Position numbers and translations under genes: made by a program | The notes under the pieces: generated by a model | Told to the model about the DNA's origin: nothing | Seen by the model: the letters and a program-made list of their open reading frames with translations, nothing else | Database searches by the model: none | From: Pseudomonas sp. DY-1 | Lineage (GTDB): Bacteria; Pseudomonadota; Gammaproteobacteria; Pseudomonadales; Pseudomonadaceae | Length of the DNA stretch: 64,000 nucleotides | Assembly (NCBI RefSeq): GCF_003626975.1 | Contig: NZ_CP032616.1 | Coordinates: forward strand, 434,001-498,000 | Direction of reading: 5' to 3' | Shown: positions 28,489 to 36,807 of the stretch, piece by piece | Position numbering within the stretch: position 1 is the stretch's first letter | How the letters are laid out: each line of letters starts with the position of its first letter

Positions 28489-28566
28489 CTGTATCGCACA
28501 CAATTTCCCGATCTGTACCGGTGCAGTTGTTAAGTGTTCAGATAGTGTTTCGGTCCAGTGATACAG
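28489..28566. promoter_or_regulatory. Possible operator sites upstream of the MocR-type gene
   Basis: CTGTATC (28489-28495) recurs inverted as GATACAG (28560-28566), and an imperfect palindrome CTGTACCGGTGCAG (28513-28526) lies between. GntR/MocR regulators often bind repeated half-sites near their own promoters. The link is inference. Confidence 0.35.
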
Positions 28567-28577
28567 GTGCTGCCGTC

Positions 28578-30011
28578 ATGACCAATCTGTTGCTCTACCA
28601 ACGCATCGCCCAGCAACTGGCCGATGATATTCGCCGAGGCGTCTACCAGCCGGGCGAACGCGTGCCTTCGGTGCGCAAGCTCAGTTCCCAGCTCAGTGTC
28701 AGCCACGCCACCGTGCTGCAGGCTTACGCAAGCCTGGAGGACCAGGGACTGATTCGCGCTCGTCCGCAATCCGGCTTCTATGTGCACCAGACCCCGGCCC
28801 TGACCGCGTCCACCCCGGATATCGCTCGTGTCGAACGCCCGGGCCTCGTCACCCGCGCCAGCATCATTCAACAGGTTCTAGCCGAGTCCCGCCGCGAGGG
28901 CGTCTTCCCCTTGGGCGCAGCCGTTCCCCATGTCGATTACCTGCCGGTACGCACCCTCCACCAGCAGCTCGCCAAGGTCACACGCTTCCATAGCCCGCGC
29001 GCCTTCAGCTACATGTTCAGCCCCGGCTTCGAGCCGCTGCGTCGCCAGGTGGCGATCCGCATGCGCGACGCCGGCGTAGTGGTTGACCCCAGCGAAGTGG
29101 TGATTACCCACGGTTGTGTGGACGCGCTGCAGATGAGCTTGCGGGTGCTGACCCGTCCGGGTGACCTGATTGCCACGGAGTCGCCGACCTATTACGGCCT
29201 GCTGCAACTGGCCGACCTGCTCGGCCTGAAGGTCATCGAGATCCCGAGCGACCCGACCACCGGCATCAGTCTGGAGGCCCTGCAGCTGGCAGCCAACCAA
29301 TGGCCGATCAAGGCGCTGGTTCTGACTGCGCGCCTGAGCAACCCGCTGGGCGGCACCATTCCCGAGGAGCGACAGAAGCAACTGCTGCGCCTGTCCTCGG
29401 ACTTTGACATCCAGATCATCGAAGACGATATCTATGGCGAACTGATGTTCGATCAGGGGCCTTCCAAAGCGATCAAGGCGTATGACCTGGACGACCGGGT
29501 GATCTACTGCTCCAGCTTTTCCAAGACGCTGTCGCCTGGTGTGCGCATCGGCTGGATGGTCGCCGGCAAGTACCAGGCGGAAATCCAGCGCCTGCAGACT
29601 TTCAGTACCCACTCGGCGTGCAGCGTCACGCAGATGGGGGTGGCGGCCTACCTCGAGAATGGCGGCTACGACCGGCACCTGCGCTACATCCGACAGGAGT
29701 ACCGGAAGAACCTCACTGCCTTCCAGCTCGCGGTCCAGCAGTACTTCCCAGAAGGCACCCAGATCACCCGCCCCAATGGAGGCTTCATCCTCTGGATCAG
29801 CTTGCCGGCCAAGGTGAACACCAAGGACCTGCACATGCGTGCCTTGCAGCAGGGCATCAGCATCGCGCCGGGGCTGATCTTCAGTAACACGGAACAGTTC
29901 AACCACTGTGTACGGTTGAACTGCGGCATCCCGTGGAACCGCGAGGCTGAGCGGGCCATGATGACGCTCGGCATGCTGGCCAAGCAGCTGTGCCAGGAAG
30001 TGGGGCTGTAA
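28578..30011 (+). CDS. MocR-type regulator: GntR DNA-binding domain fused to aminotransferase
   Basis: The 477-residue protein has a GntR winged-helix (about 5-75; ADDIRRGVYQPGERVPSVRKLSSQLSVSHATVLQAYASLEDQGLI). A fold-type I aminotransferase domain follows, with the PLP Lys in SSFSKTLSPGVRIGW. MocR proteins use PLP or a PLP adduct as effector; the target is unknown. I use ATG 28578, where the GntR domain begins, not the upstream in-frame ATG at 28446, which lies in the terminator. Confidence 0.9.
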   Translation: MTNLLLYQRIAQQLADDIRRGVYQPGERVPSVRKLSSQLSVSHATVLQAYASLEDQGLIRARPQSGFYVHQTPALTASTPDIARVERPGLVTRASIIQQVLAESRREGVFPLGAAVPHVDYLPVRTLHQQLAKVTRFHSPRAFSYMFSPGFEPLRRQVAIRMRDAGVVVDPSEVVITHGCVDALQMSLRVLTRPGDLIATESPTYYGLLQLADLLGLKVIEIPSDPTTGISLEALQLAANQWPIKALVLTARLSNPLGGTIPEERQKQLLRLSSDFDIQIIEDDIYGELMFDQGPSKAIKAYDLDDRVIYCSSFSKTLSPGVRIGWMVAGKYQAEIQRLQTFSTHSACSVTQMGVAAYLENGGYDRHLRYIRQEYRKNLTAFQLAVQQYFPEGTQITRPNGGFILWISLPAKVNTKDLHMRALQQGISIAPGLIFSNTEQFNHCVRLNCGIPWNREAERAMMTLGMLAKQLCQEVGL

Positions 30012-30018
30012 CTTTCAG

Positions 30019-30056
30019 CCAGGGGCCGCCTGTGGTCCTTGGCGAATGATTTTTTC
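30019..30056 (+). terminator. Weak terminator-like hairpin after the MocR-type gene
   Basis: A 9-bp imperfect stem with G-U pairs (30019-30027 with 30034-30042) followed 8 nt later by six T. Confidence 0.35.
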
Positions 30057-30062
30057 CTGCAT

Positions 30063-30091
30063 TAACCCGTCTGGCGTAAGGCATCCGTCTA
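30063..30091 (+). promoter_or_regulatory. Candidate ECF-sigma promoter of the vWA-sbrI-sbrR operon
   Basis: TAACCC (30063-30068), 17 bp, CGTCTA (30086-30091). This AAC / CGTC layout is typical of ECF sigma factors. The predicted start is about 30 nt upstream of the vWA gene. Autoregulation by the ECF factor encoded in the operon is the obvious hypothesis. Confidence 0.5.
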
Positions 30092-30128
30092 CTGGTGCGA
30101 GTGGCTCATTCGTTCCCAGGAGGCATCC

Positions 30129-31853
30129 ATGTCCAGCCATCAGTTCCTTGCGCACCAACCTTTGGCCGCTGGCTTCACCGCGGGCCTGCTGCTCGCCCTG
30201 GCCGCCTGCAGCGCCCAGGATGCCTCGGCTCCGCCCGCCAGCAAGGCCTCGGTGCCGCCTGCGGTATTGAACCAGCCCGAGCCGGAGATGCACCGGGAGG
30301 CCATCGCCAGTGCGCCGGAAACGCTCGCCAAGCGCGCCGATTACGCTGCCGAAGCACGACAGATGCCAATGATCGCGCCCGCCCCAATGCAAGATGCCTT
30401 GCTGCCGGGCTACCGCGATGTGCCCCGGGAGCAGTACCAGCATCTGGCTGACAACCCGGTGCATTCGGTGGCCAACGAGCCCGTCTCAACCTTCAGCATC
30501 GACGTGGACACGGGCAGTTACGCCAATGTGCGACGCTTCCTCAGCGGCGGCCAATTGCCGCCGGCCGACGCGGTGCGGCTGGAGGAGATGGTGAATTATT
30601 TCCCCTACAGCTACCCAATGCCCGAGGGCGATGTGCCGTTCGGCATCGGCATCGAACTGGCGCAGACTCCGTGGAACCCACAGACGCGTTTGTTGCGAGT
30701 GGCAATCAAGGCATCCGATAGCAAGGTCGCACAGCTGCCGCCGGCCAATCTGGTGTTTCTCGTGGATGTCTCCGGTTCCATGGATCGCCGCGAGGGCCTG
30801 CCCATGGTGCAAGGCACCCTGAAACTGCTGGTGGACCAGTTGCGACCCCAGGACCGGGTTTCCCTGGTCACTTATGCGGGGGAGGCACGGGTGGTGCTTG
30901 GCTCCACGCCTGGCAGCGAGAAGGCGAAGATCCGGACCGCCATCGATCAGCTCAGCGCCGGCGGTTCCACGGCGGGCGAGTCGGGTATCCAGCTGGCTTA
31001 TGCAGAAGCGCAGAAGGGCCTGATCCCGAATGGCATCAACCGTATCCTCCTGGCCACCGATGGTGACTTCAATGTTGGCATCAGCGACTTCGAAAGCCTC
31101 AAGCAGCTGGCTGCGCAGAAGCGCAAGGGCGGGGTATCCCTGACCACGCTGGGTTTCGGCATGGACAACTACAACGAACGGCTGATGGAGCAGTTGGCCG
31201 ATGCCGGTGACGGCAACTACGCCTATATCGACAACCTGCGCGAGGCACGCAAGGTACTGGTGGACCAGCTTGATTCGACCCTTTCGGTAGTGGCCCGCGA
31301 CGTGAAGCTGCAACTGGAGTTCAATCCGGCCGAAGTCAGCGAGTACCGCCTGCTGGGTTACGAGAACCGCGCGCTCAAGCGTGAAGACTTCAGCAACGAC
31401 AAGGTGGATGCCGGCGAGATCGGTGCCGGACACACCATCACCGCGCTCTACGAGATCGTCCCCGCGGGTGCCAAGGGCTGGCTGGAGCCGCTGCGCTACC
31501 AGTCGACCGCCAAGACCCAAGGCAATCCTGGCGAACTTGCCTGGTTGCGTGTGCGCTACAAGGCGCCGGGTACGGAGCAGAGCCGCTTGTTGGAACGTCC
31601 CATCGCTGCCGCCAATGTGGCCAGCCCCGGCGAGGCCAGCGAGGACCTGCGCTTTGCTGCTGCGGTAGCTGCCTTCGCCCAGCTGCTCAAAGGGGGGCAA
31701 TACACCGGGGATTTCAGTCTGTCCGACAGCGCCAGCCTGGCTCGCGCGGCCCGTGGCGACGATCGCTTCGGCTTGCGTAGTGAGTTCGTACAACTGGTGG
31801 AACTGGCGCAAAGCCTGCAAACTCCCGCTCCATCCCACGCGCGGAAGGAATGA
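30129..31853 (+). CDS. von Willebrand factor A domain lipoprotein (YfbK/DUF3520 type)
   Basis: The 574-residue protein has a lipoprotein signal (LALAAC, Cys about 26) and a von Willebrand N-terminal region around FSIDVDTGSYANVRRFL. Its vWA domain (about 215-390) has an intact MIDAS motif DVSGSMD (DxSxS), and it has a DUF3520 C-terminal domain. GGAGG precedes the ATG. Gene 2 of the operon starts 1 bp after its stop. Known relatives occur next to ECF sigma genes, but the role is undefined. Confidence 0.85.
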   Translation: MSSHQFLAHQPLAAGFTAGLLLALAACSAQDASAPPASKASVPPAVLNQPEPEMHREAIASAPETLAKRADYAAEARQMPMIAPAPMQDALLPGYRDVPREQYQHLADNPVHSVANEPVSTFSIDVDTGSYANVRRFLSGGQLPPADAVRLEEMVNYFPYSYPMPEGDVPFGIGIELAQTPWNPQTRLLRVAIKASDSKVAQLPPANLVFLVDVSGSMDRREGLPMVQGTLKLLVDQLRPQDRVSLVTYAGEARVVLGSTPGSEKAKIRTAIDQLSAGGSTAGESGIQLAYAEAQKGLIPNGINRILLATDGDFNVGISDFESLKQLAAQKRKGGVSLTTLGFGMDNYNERLMEQLADAGDGNYAYIDNLREARKVLVDQLDSTLSVVARDVKLQLEFNPAEVSEYRLLGYENRALKREDFSNDKVDAGEIGAGHTITALYEIVPAGAKGWLEPLRYQSTAKTQGNPGELAWLRVRYKAPGTEQSRLLERPIAAANVASPGEASEDLRFAAAVAAFAQLLKGGQYTGDFSLSDSASLARAARGDDRFGLRSEFVQLVELAQSLQTPAPSHARKE

Positions 31854-31854
31854 C

Positions 31855-32445
31855 GTGAACGCGATCCTCACGGATGACGACGCCGCTTTGCTGCGGCGTT
31901 ACCGCAACGGCGATGCCGAGGCCTTTGGCGTGCTCTACGCGCGGTATCGCCTTGGCCTCTACCGTTTTCTCTGTGGCCTGTGTGGTGATGGCGCGCTGGC
32001 CGAGGAAATCTTCCAGGAAACCTGGCTGAACCTGATTCGCAGCGACTCCTCGCCGCTCGGCCAGGCCAGTTTCAAGACCTGGCTCTACCAGATCGCTCGC
32101 AATCGCCTGATCGACCATTGGCGCAAGTACGGCCGCTTGCAGGGCCGGGAAGAAACCTTCGATGAGACGCTCCACGGTGAGGCACTGCCGGGCAGCAGCC
32201 CGGATCCCGAACGGGAGCTTTCCCTGAGCCGGGACCAGCAACGCCTGCGCGCGGCCCTGGACGAATTGCCGGGTGAGCAGCGCGAGGTGTTTCTGTTGCG
32301 TGCCCATGGCGACCTGGAAGTGACCGAGATCGCAGAACTCACGAGTACACCCGCGGAAACGGTGAAAAGCCGTCTGCGCTATGCGCTGCAGAAGTTGCGT
32401 CGGCTGTTGGCCGACCCGGCCGCTGCGGAGGAGGTATCCGCATGA
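31855..32445 (+). CDS. sbrI: ECF sigma factor, SbrI-like
   Basis: The 196-residue sigma-70 family ECF factor has region 2 (about 15-90, RNRLIDHWRKY) and region 4 (about 130-185, QREVFLLRAHGDLEVTEIAELTSTPAETVKSRLRYALQKLR). The start is GTG 31855, just after the vWA stop, with AAGGAA upstream. Its position next to the atu genes and followed by a small membrane protein matches SbrI/SbrR (PA2896/PA2895), reported to affect swarming and biofilm formation in P. aeruginosa. The orthology is inferred from position. Confidence 0.8.
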   Translation: MNAILTDDDAALLRRYRNGDAEAFGVLYARYRLGLYRFLCGLCGDGALAEEIFQETWLNLIRSDSSPLGQASFKTWLYQIARNRLIDHWRKYGRLQGREETFDETLHGEALPGSSPDPERELSLSRDQQRLRAALDELPGEQREVFLLRAHGDLEVTEIAELTSTPAETVKSRLRYALQKLRRLLADPAAAEEVSA

Positions 32446-33110
32446 ACCAAGACCCGCACAAGCCGGACGCCATGGAACGGGAACTGCTCGAACATTACCG
32501 TCGCCACTGTCACGACGAGCCCTCGGTGCTACTGGACCAGCGTATCCTCGCCGCGGCTGCGGCGCAGGCAGCGCAGAACAGGGCTGAAAAAGTGCCTTCC
32601 TGGGGAAAGCACCTGCATGCCTGGCTGTTCGGTTCTGGCGGTCGGCAGCGCTGGGCGGTCGCTGTGGCCGGCTTCGCCACTTTGGGCATCGGGCTCAGCC
32701 TGACCTTGCGCACCCAGCAGGAGGCCGAGCAGCGTTTCGATGCTCCGCCCGCCAGCCCCATGCAGTACTCCGCTCCGGCGCCGGCCGCTGCACCCATGTC
32801 CAAGGCCGCACCGGCCACCCTGGCCAGCCCTCCTGCCCAGACTGAGAAAAAAGCTTCGGCCATGGCCGACAGCAGCGCCGAAGTCGAGGCACGCCAGCAA
32901 GAACCGATGCAATTGGAAGAGGCCGCACCCAAGGCCGAAATGGCCAGGGCCGCACCGCCAGTCGAGCCGCGAGCCAGCTTGCAACGCGTGCTGGAACTCA
33001 ACAGGGCAGGCAAGCGCGAGGAAGCACGCAAGCTGATGAGTGAATTGCAGACCCGCTACCCCGAGCGGGATATCGCCGCCGAGCTGCGGAAACTGGAGCG
33101 TGACCGCTGA
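32442..33110 (+). CDS. sbrR: Membrane anti-sigma factor, SbrR-like
   Basis: The 222-residue protein has a cytosolic N-terminal region (about 1-65, with HYRRHCHDEPSVLLDQRI), one transmembrane helix (about 70-88) and an Ala/Pro/Glu-rich periplasmic part. It overlaps the sigma gene by 4 bp (ATGA). This layout is that of an ECF anti-sigma. There is no recognisable zinc-binding HxxxCxxC motif, so it may be of another class. Confidence 0.72.
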   Translation: MNQDPHKPDAMERELLEHYRRHCHDEPSVLLDQRILAAAAAQAAQNRAEKVPSWGKHLHAWLFGSGGRQRWAVAVAGFATLGIGLSLTLRTQQEAEQRFDAPPASPMQYSAPAPAAAPMSKAAPATLASPPAQTEKKASAMADSSAEVEARQQEPMQLEEAAPKAEMARAAPPVEPRASLQRVLELNRAGKREEARKLMSELQTRYPERDIAAELRKLERDR

Positions 33111-33186
33111 CAGCGGTCGCGCCGGACTTGCCACGCTGCTGGCTAAGGTGGAGCATGGCGCCATCACTGCCCCCGCTAGAACTTCC

Positions 33187-33708
33187 ATGCGTTCGATTCA
33201 TCTGCTTTGTGCCGGCCTGGCACTGACTTTGTTGGCGGCATGCGACAGGGATGCCCCCTCGCAGCCCAAGTCGCCTCCCGCACCGCCACCCATCTCCGCC
33301 AGCCCGGAGCCGGCGCGCTCGGCTTCCGAACCGGCTGCACCCGTGGAGCCCCCGCCCGTGCCGGAGTCCAAGCCGGTACCACCGCCACCGGTGCCAACGC
33401 CCAAGCCGGTGCCGTCGCCTCCTGCTCCGGTCAAGCCGAAGGAACCGCCGGTGGCCGCTTCGACCGAGGCGCCATTGCCCAAGGCCAAGCTCGACCTCAC
33501 CTTGCCGAAGGGGCTGGTCGATCAGCTGCAGCCGAGCGAAGCCACTGCCGATCTGCCGGACCAACCCCTGCTACCGCAGATGTTCGTGGAGAAACCTGCA
33601 CCGGAGAGCCCGTTTCAGCTCAATGGCAAGTTGATTACCAACGAACGGGAAGACGACTACTGGCGCTCCGTTGAGGGCGCCGAATTGCAGTTCGAGTTCA
33701 AGCGATAG
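33187..33708 (+). CDS. Proline-rich lipoprotein
   Basis: The 173-residue protein has the lipobox LLAAC (Cys about 19) and a long Pro/Val-rich spacer (about 25-95, repeated PPPVP/KPVP units). A short conserved C-terminus follows (SPFQLNGKLITNEREDDYWRSVEGAELQFEFKR). It would span the periplasm. It is 76 bp after sbrR on the same strand, so it may belong to the operon. No function assigned. Confidence 0.7.
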   Translation: MRSIHLLCAGLALTLLAACDRDAPSQPKSPPAPPPISASPEPARSASEPAAPVEPPPVPESKPVPPPPVPTPKPVPSPPAPVKPKEPPVAASTEAPLPKAKLDLTLPKGLVDQLQPSEATADLPDQPLLPQMFVEKPAPESPFQLNGKLITNEREDDYWRSVEGAELQFEFKR

Positions 33709-33736
33709 GCCGTCGCAGTCGTAGGTCGGCGCCAGC

Positions 33737-33759
33737 CTGTGGGAGCGAATTCATTCGCG
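33737..33759. repeat. REP-like repeat copy downstream of the lipoprotein gene
   Basis: Contains the core GCGAATTCATTCGC, shared with copies at 35753, 35819, 36728 and 53088. It lies between convergent genes. Confidence 0.6.
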
Positions 33760-33790
33760 CATGATTTCGCCCGCACAGTTTCAGGAAGCC

Positions 33791-35614
33791 TCAGAAACGG
33801 TATTCGCCGCGCTGTATTGCCTGATACAGCGCCCCATCCAGGGGGCGAAAGTCCGGATCGCCCGGCAGGCGGGCGAAGAGGGGCTCGCGCACTGATTCCG
33901 GGTCATAGGCTTGCTGCTTCAGCTCGGTCTTCTTGTACTTGAAGGTCCCAGTGGTCTCCACCTCTCCCAGCAGGCGCACGAAGAGTGGCGAGGCGTAGGC
34001 CGGCAGTTCTCGATCCAGATGATCGGCAAGGGCCTGGCGATCCAGTTGTGTGCCACTGCTCAGGCGCAGGGCTGCCATGCCGCAACGGCCATTAGTGCCG
34101 GGAATTTCCACGCCGTAGACCACCGCGTCCTCCACGCCGGGAAAGGCGCCCAAGGCGTTCTCGACCTCGGTGGTGGAAACGTTCTCGCCTTTCCAGCGGA
34201 AGGTGTCGCCAAGGCGGTCGACGAACTGTGCATGCTTGCAGCCGATACCACGCATCAGGTCGCCGGTGTTGAACCAGGCATCGCCCTTCTTGAACACGTC
34301 ACGCAAGATCACCGCCTCGCTCTTGGCCGGATCGGTGTAGCCGTCGAAGGGCCACTTGGGGCTGATCTCGCTGATCAGCAGACCCGGCTCACCCTGCGCC
34401 ACTTCCTGAAGGAAGCCACGCGGGTCCCGTAGCGGACGGTCATTTTCCAGGTCATAGCGGACGATGGCGAAAGTTGCGGGGGAGAACCCCACCGTATTGT
34501 CGAAGTTGAATACGTTGGTGAAGCCAATGTTGCCTTCGCTGGAGGCGTAGAACTCCATCACGCGCTCGATACCGAAGCGCGACTTGAACTCACCCCAGAT
34601 CGATGGGCGCAGGCCGTTACCAATCATGCAGGTCAGGCTGTTGCTCCGCTCCTCGGGGCAGGGCGGCTGGTTCAGAAGGTAGCGGCAGAGCTCGCCGATA
34701 TAGCCGAAGCAGGTGGCCTGATAGCGCGCGACATCCTTCCAGAAATTGCTGGCGGAGAACTTGCGACGCAAGGCGATGGCGGCACCACCGGCCAGCACCG
34801 AGGCCCAGCTCACGGTGACTGCATTGTTGTGATAGCAGGGCAGGGTCAGATAGAAGACGTCGGTCTCGCTAAGGCCAAGACCCGAGTGGCCGAAGCCGCC
34901 ATAGGCCTTGATCCACTTGCCATGACTGAGGATCGAAGCCTTGGGCAGCCCTGTGGTGCCTGAGGTGTAGATATAGAAACACGCGTCCTTGAGGCGCACC
35001 TGCCCGGTGTCCGCCGGGTTGTCCCCGGGCTGGCCCAGGGCGAGGCGCATCAGGTTCCGCCAGCCGGCGGGAGCGTCGCCGGGCTCGAGCAGGCTATCGG
35101 CATCGGCCACCCAATAGCAGCGACGGGAGTCTTCCAGTTCATTGCGAACTTCATCGAAGGCACCGCGTAGCTCTTCGCCCACCACGAAATGCCGAGCTTT
35201 CACCAGGTTGAGGCTATGGCTGAGCACCTTGCCGCGCTGTGTGGTGTTCACCAGAGCGGCGATCGCCCCGAGCTTTGCCAGCGCGCCGAGTACCGCCAGC
35301 ACTTCGATACGGTTCTCCAGCATCACAGCCACCACGCTGCCATGGGCAACGCCTTCGGCCTTCAGGGCATGGGCCAGACGGTTACTCCAGGCATTGAGCT
35401 GGGTGTAGTTGAGCTGGCGTTGTTCGTCGACCACTGCAGGGCGATCGGGATACAGGCGCGCGGCTCGCTCCAGCGCCCATCCGAGGGAGAGCGCTTTCTC
35501 GCGGTTGCGAATGCCGGTGTAATAAAGCCCCAGCAGCATGCGCGGCAGGCGTGGCAGGTTAGTCGGCAGGCGGGCGATGAATCTCAATGGGGAAATCAGT
35601 TCGACCTGGCTCAT
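33791..35614 (-). CDS. atuH: Acyl-CoA synthetase (FATP-type), AtuH
   Basis: ATP-dependent acyl-CoA ligase that would activate citronellic/geranic acid. The 607-residue adenylate-forming enzyme has the P-loop-like motif IYTSGTTGLPKAS. The core contains FYASSEGNIGFTN and the hinge motif FNTGDLMR, and the C-terminal lid has FRWKGENVSTTEVE. The FATP-type fold is supported by size and these motifs. Last gene of the atu operon on the minus strand. Confidence 0.88.
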   Translation of the reverse strand: MSQVELISPLRFIARLPTNLPRLPRMLLGLYYTGIRNREKALSLGWALERAARLYPDRPAVVDEQRQLNYTQLNAWSNRLAHALKAEGVAHGSVVAVMLENRIEVLAVLGALAKLGAIAALVNTTQRGKVLSHSLNLVKARHFVVGEELRGAFDEVRNELEDSRRCYWVADADSLLEPGDAPAGWRNLMRLALGQPGDNPADTGQVRLKDACFYIYTSGTTGLPKASILSHGKWIKAYGGFGHSGLGLSETDVFYLTLPCYHNNAVTVSWASVLAGGAAIALRRKFSASNFWKDVARYQATCFGYIGELCRYLLNQPPCPEERSNSLTCMIGNGLRPSIWGEFKSRFGIERVMEFYASSEGNIGFTNVFNFDNTVGFSPATFAIVRYDLENDRPLRDPRGFLQEVAQGEPGLLISEISPKWPFDGYTDPAKSEAVILRDVFKKGDAWFNTGDLMRGIGCKHAQFVDRLGDTFRWKGENVSTTEVENALGAFPGVEDAVVYGVEIPGTNGRCGMAALRLSSGTQLDRQALADHLDRELPAYASPLFVRLLGEVETTGTFKYKKTELKQQAYDPESVREPLFARLPGDPDFRPLDGALYQAIQRGEYRF

Positions 35615-35854
35615 GGTTCTCGCGTGTTGTCGTTGTTGTACGCAGTCGTCTTCCTGACTCTAGAACGGGTCGCCGAACCCCACCATGACCCTCGCGCGGC
35701 GATGTGGGGGCAGATGGGCAAATAGTGGCGGTGGCGCAAGGCTGTTGTAGGGGCGAATTCATTCGCCAAGGGCAGCATCGCTGCCCCATTCGATCTTTCA
35801 GGGCAGACCTTCGGCCTGCTTGGCGAATGAATTCACCGCTACAGGTTTTGGACC
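35615..35854. repeat. Intergenic gap atuG-atuH with inverted REP pair
   Basis: The 240-bp gap holds an inverted pair: 35745-35769 and 35819-35843 match over 23 of 25 bases in opposite orientation (core GCGAATTCATTCGCC). This is the layout of a REP doublet (REPIN). No gene seen. Confidence 0.75.
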
Positions 35855-36679
35855 TCAATCCAGGAACAGATCCGGCACCAGCGAGCCCCCTTGCGGGTCG
35901 TAGCGGTACTGTTCGAAGTCGGTCTGGCCTTGCTCGCGCAGGATTTCTTCGTCGATCAACAGGCGGCCGGTGATGCTGCGACCCTGGCTTGCCAGGATGG
36001 CGTAGGCGGCATCAGCCATGATCGCCGGCGTGCGCGCGCGCTTGAAGGCGTCGCGGCTGCCCAGTTCGAACTCGATGGCGGCGGTAGCGATCATGGTTTG
36101 CGGCCAGAGTGAGTTGACGCTGATGCCATAGCGCTTGAACTCCTCGTTCATGCCCAGGGTCAGCATGCTCATTCCGTACTTGGTGACGGTGTAGGGCCCG
36201 TGCTGGGCGAACCATTTGGCTGCCAGGTTGAGCGGCGGCGACAGGCTGAGAATATGGCCATTGGCGCTTTGCTTCAGATAGGGCAGAGCGGCTTGGCTGC
36301 AGACCATCACTGCGCGAGTGTTGATCTGGTACATCAGGTCGAAACGTTTGGGCTCCAGGCGCTCCACGCCCACCAGCTTGATGGCGCCGGCATTGTTGAC
36401 CAGTGCGTCGATGCCGCCGAAGTGTTCGGCGGCCCTGGCCATGGCCTCGCGTACGGCGTTCTCGTCGCGCACGTCCAGTTGCAGCGCCAGGGCCTTGCCG
36501 CCGGCAGCTTCCACTTCCTCGGCCACGCTGAAGATGGTTCCAGCCAGCTTCGGATGGGGCTCGGCGCTTTTGGCGGCGATGACGATATTGGCGCCATCGG
36601 CGGCGGCGCGCAGGGCGATTTCACGGCCAATGCCGCGACTGGCGCCGGTGATGAACAGGGTCTTGCCGGAAAGAGACAT
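35855..36679 (-). CDS. atuG: Short-chain dehydrogenase AtuG
   Basis: The 274-residue SDR has TGASRGIG (about 10-17), NNAG and catalytic Tyr in YTVTKYGMS. It resembles the HSDL2-type SDR group. In the atu pathway it would act on an alcohol or hydroxyacyl-CoA intermediate; the exact step is not proven. Shine-Dalgarno AGGAGG before the ATG. Confidence 0.87.
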   Translation of the reverse strand: MSLSGKTLFITGASRGIGREIALRAAADGANIVIAAKSAEPHPKLAGTIFSVAEEVEAAGGKALALQLDVRDENAVREAMARAAEHFGGIDALVNNAGAIKLVGVERLEPKRFDLMYQINTRAVMVCSQAALPYLKQSANGHILSLSPPLNLAAKWFAQHGPYTVTKYGMSMLTLGMNEEFKRYGISVNSLWPQTMIATAAIEFELGSRDAFKRARTPAIMADAAYAILASQGRSITGRLLIDEEILREQGQTDFEQYRYDPQGGSLVPDLFLD

Positions 36680-36807
36680 CTGGACCTCCTGGTTCTTGTT
36701 GTTGTCCGGGGCCGCGCTGCGGCCATTGGCGAATGAATTCGCCCCTACAGGGCGAATCGTGCCGCAATCCTTCGCAAGCAGAGCTCGCTCCTACGAAACG
36801 TACCTCG
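36680..36807. repeat. Intergenic gap atuF-atuG with REP copy
   Basis: 36725-36748 is a REP copy matching 35745-35768 in reverse orientation over its whole length. A diverged second arm at 36772-36798 (GCAAGCAGAGCTCGCTCCTAC) is like the common Pseudomonas repeat. No gene seen. Confidence 0.7.

Noticed and set aside
35615..36807. REP repeats as an insertion sequence
   Set aside because: Arms are short, and no transposase or target-site duplication is present.
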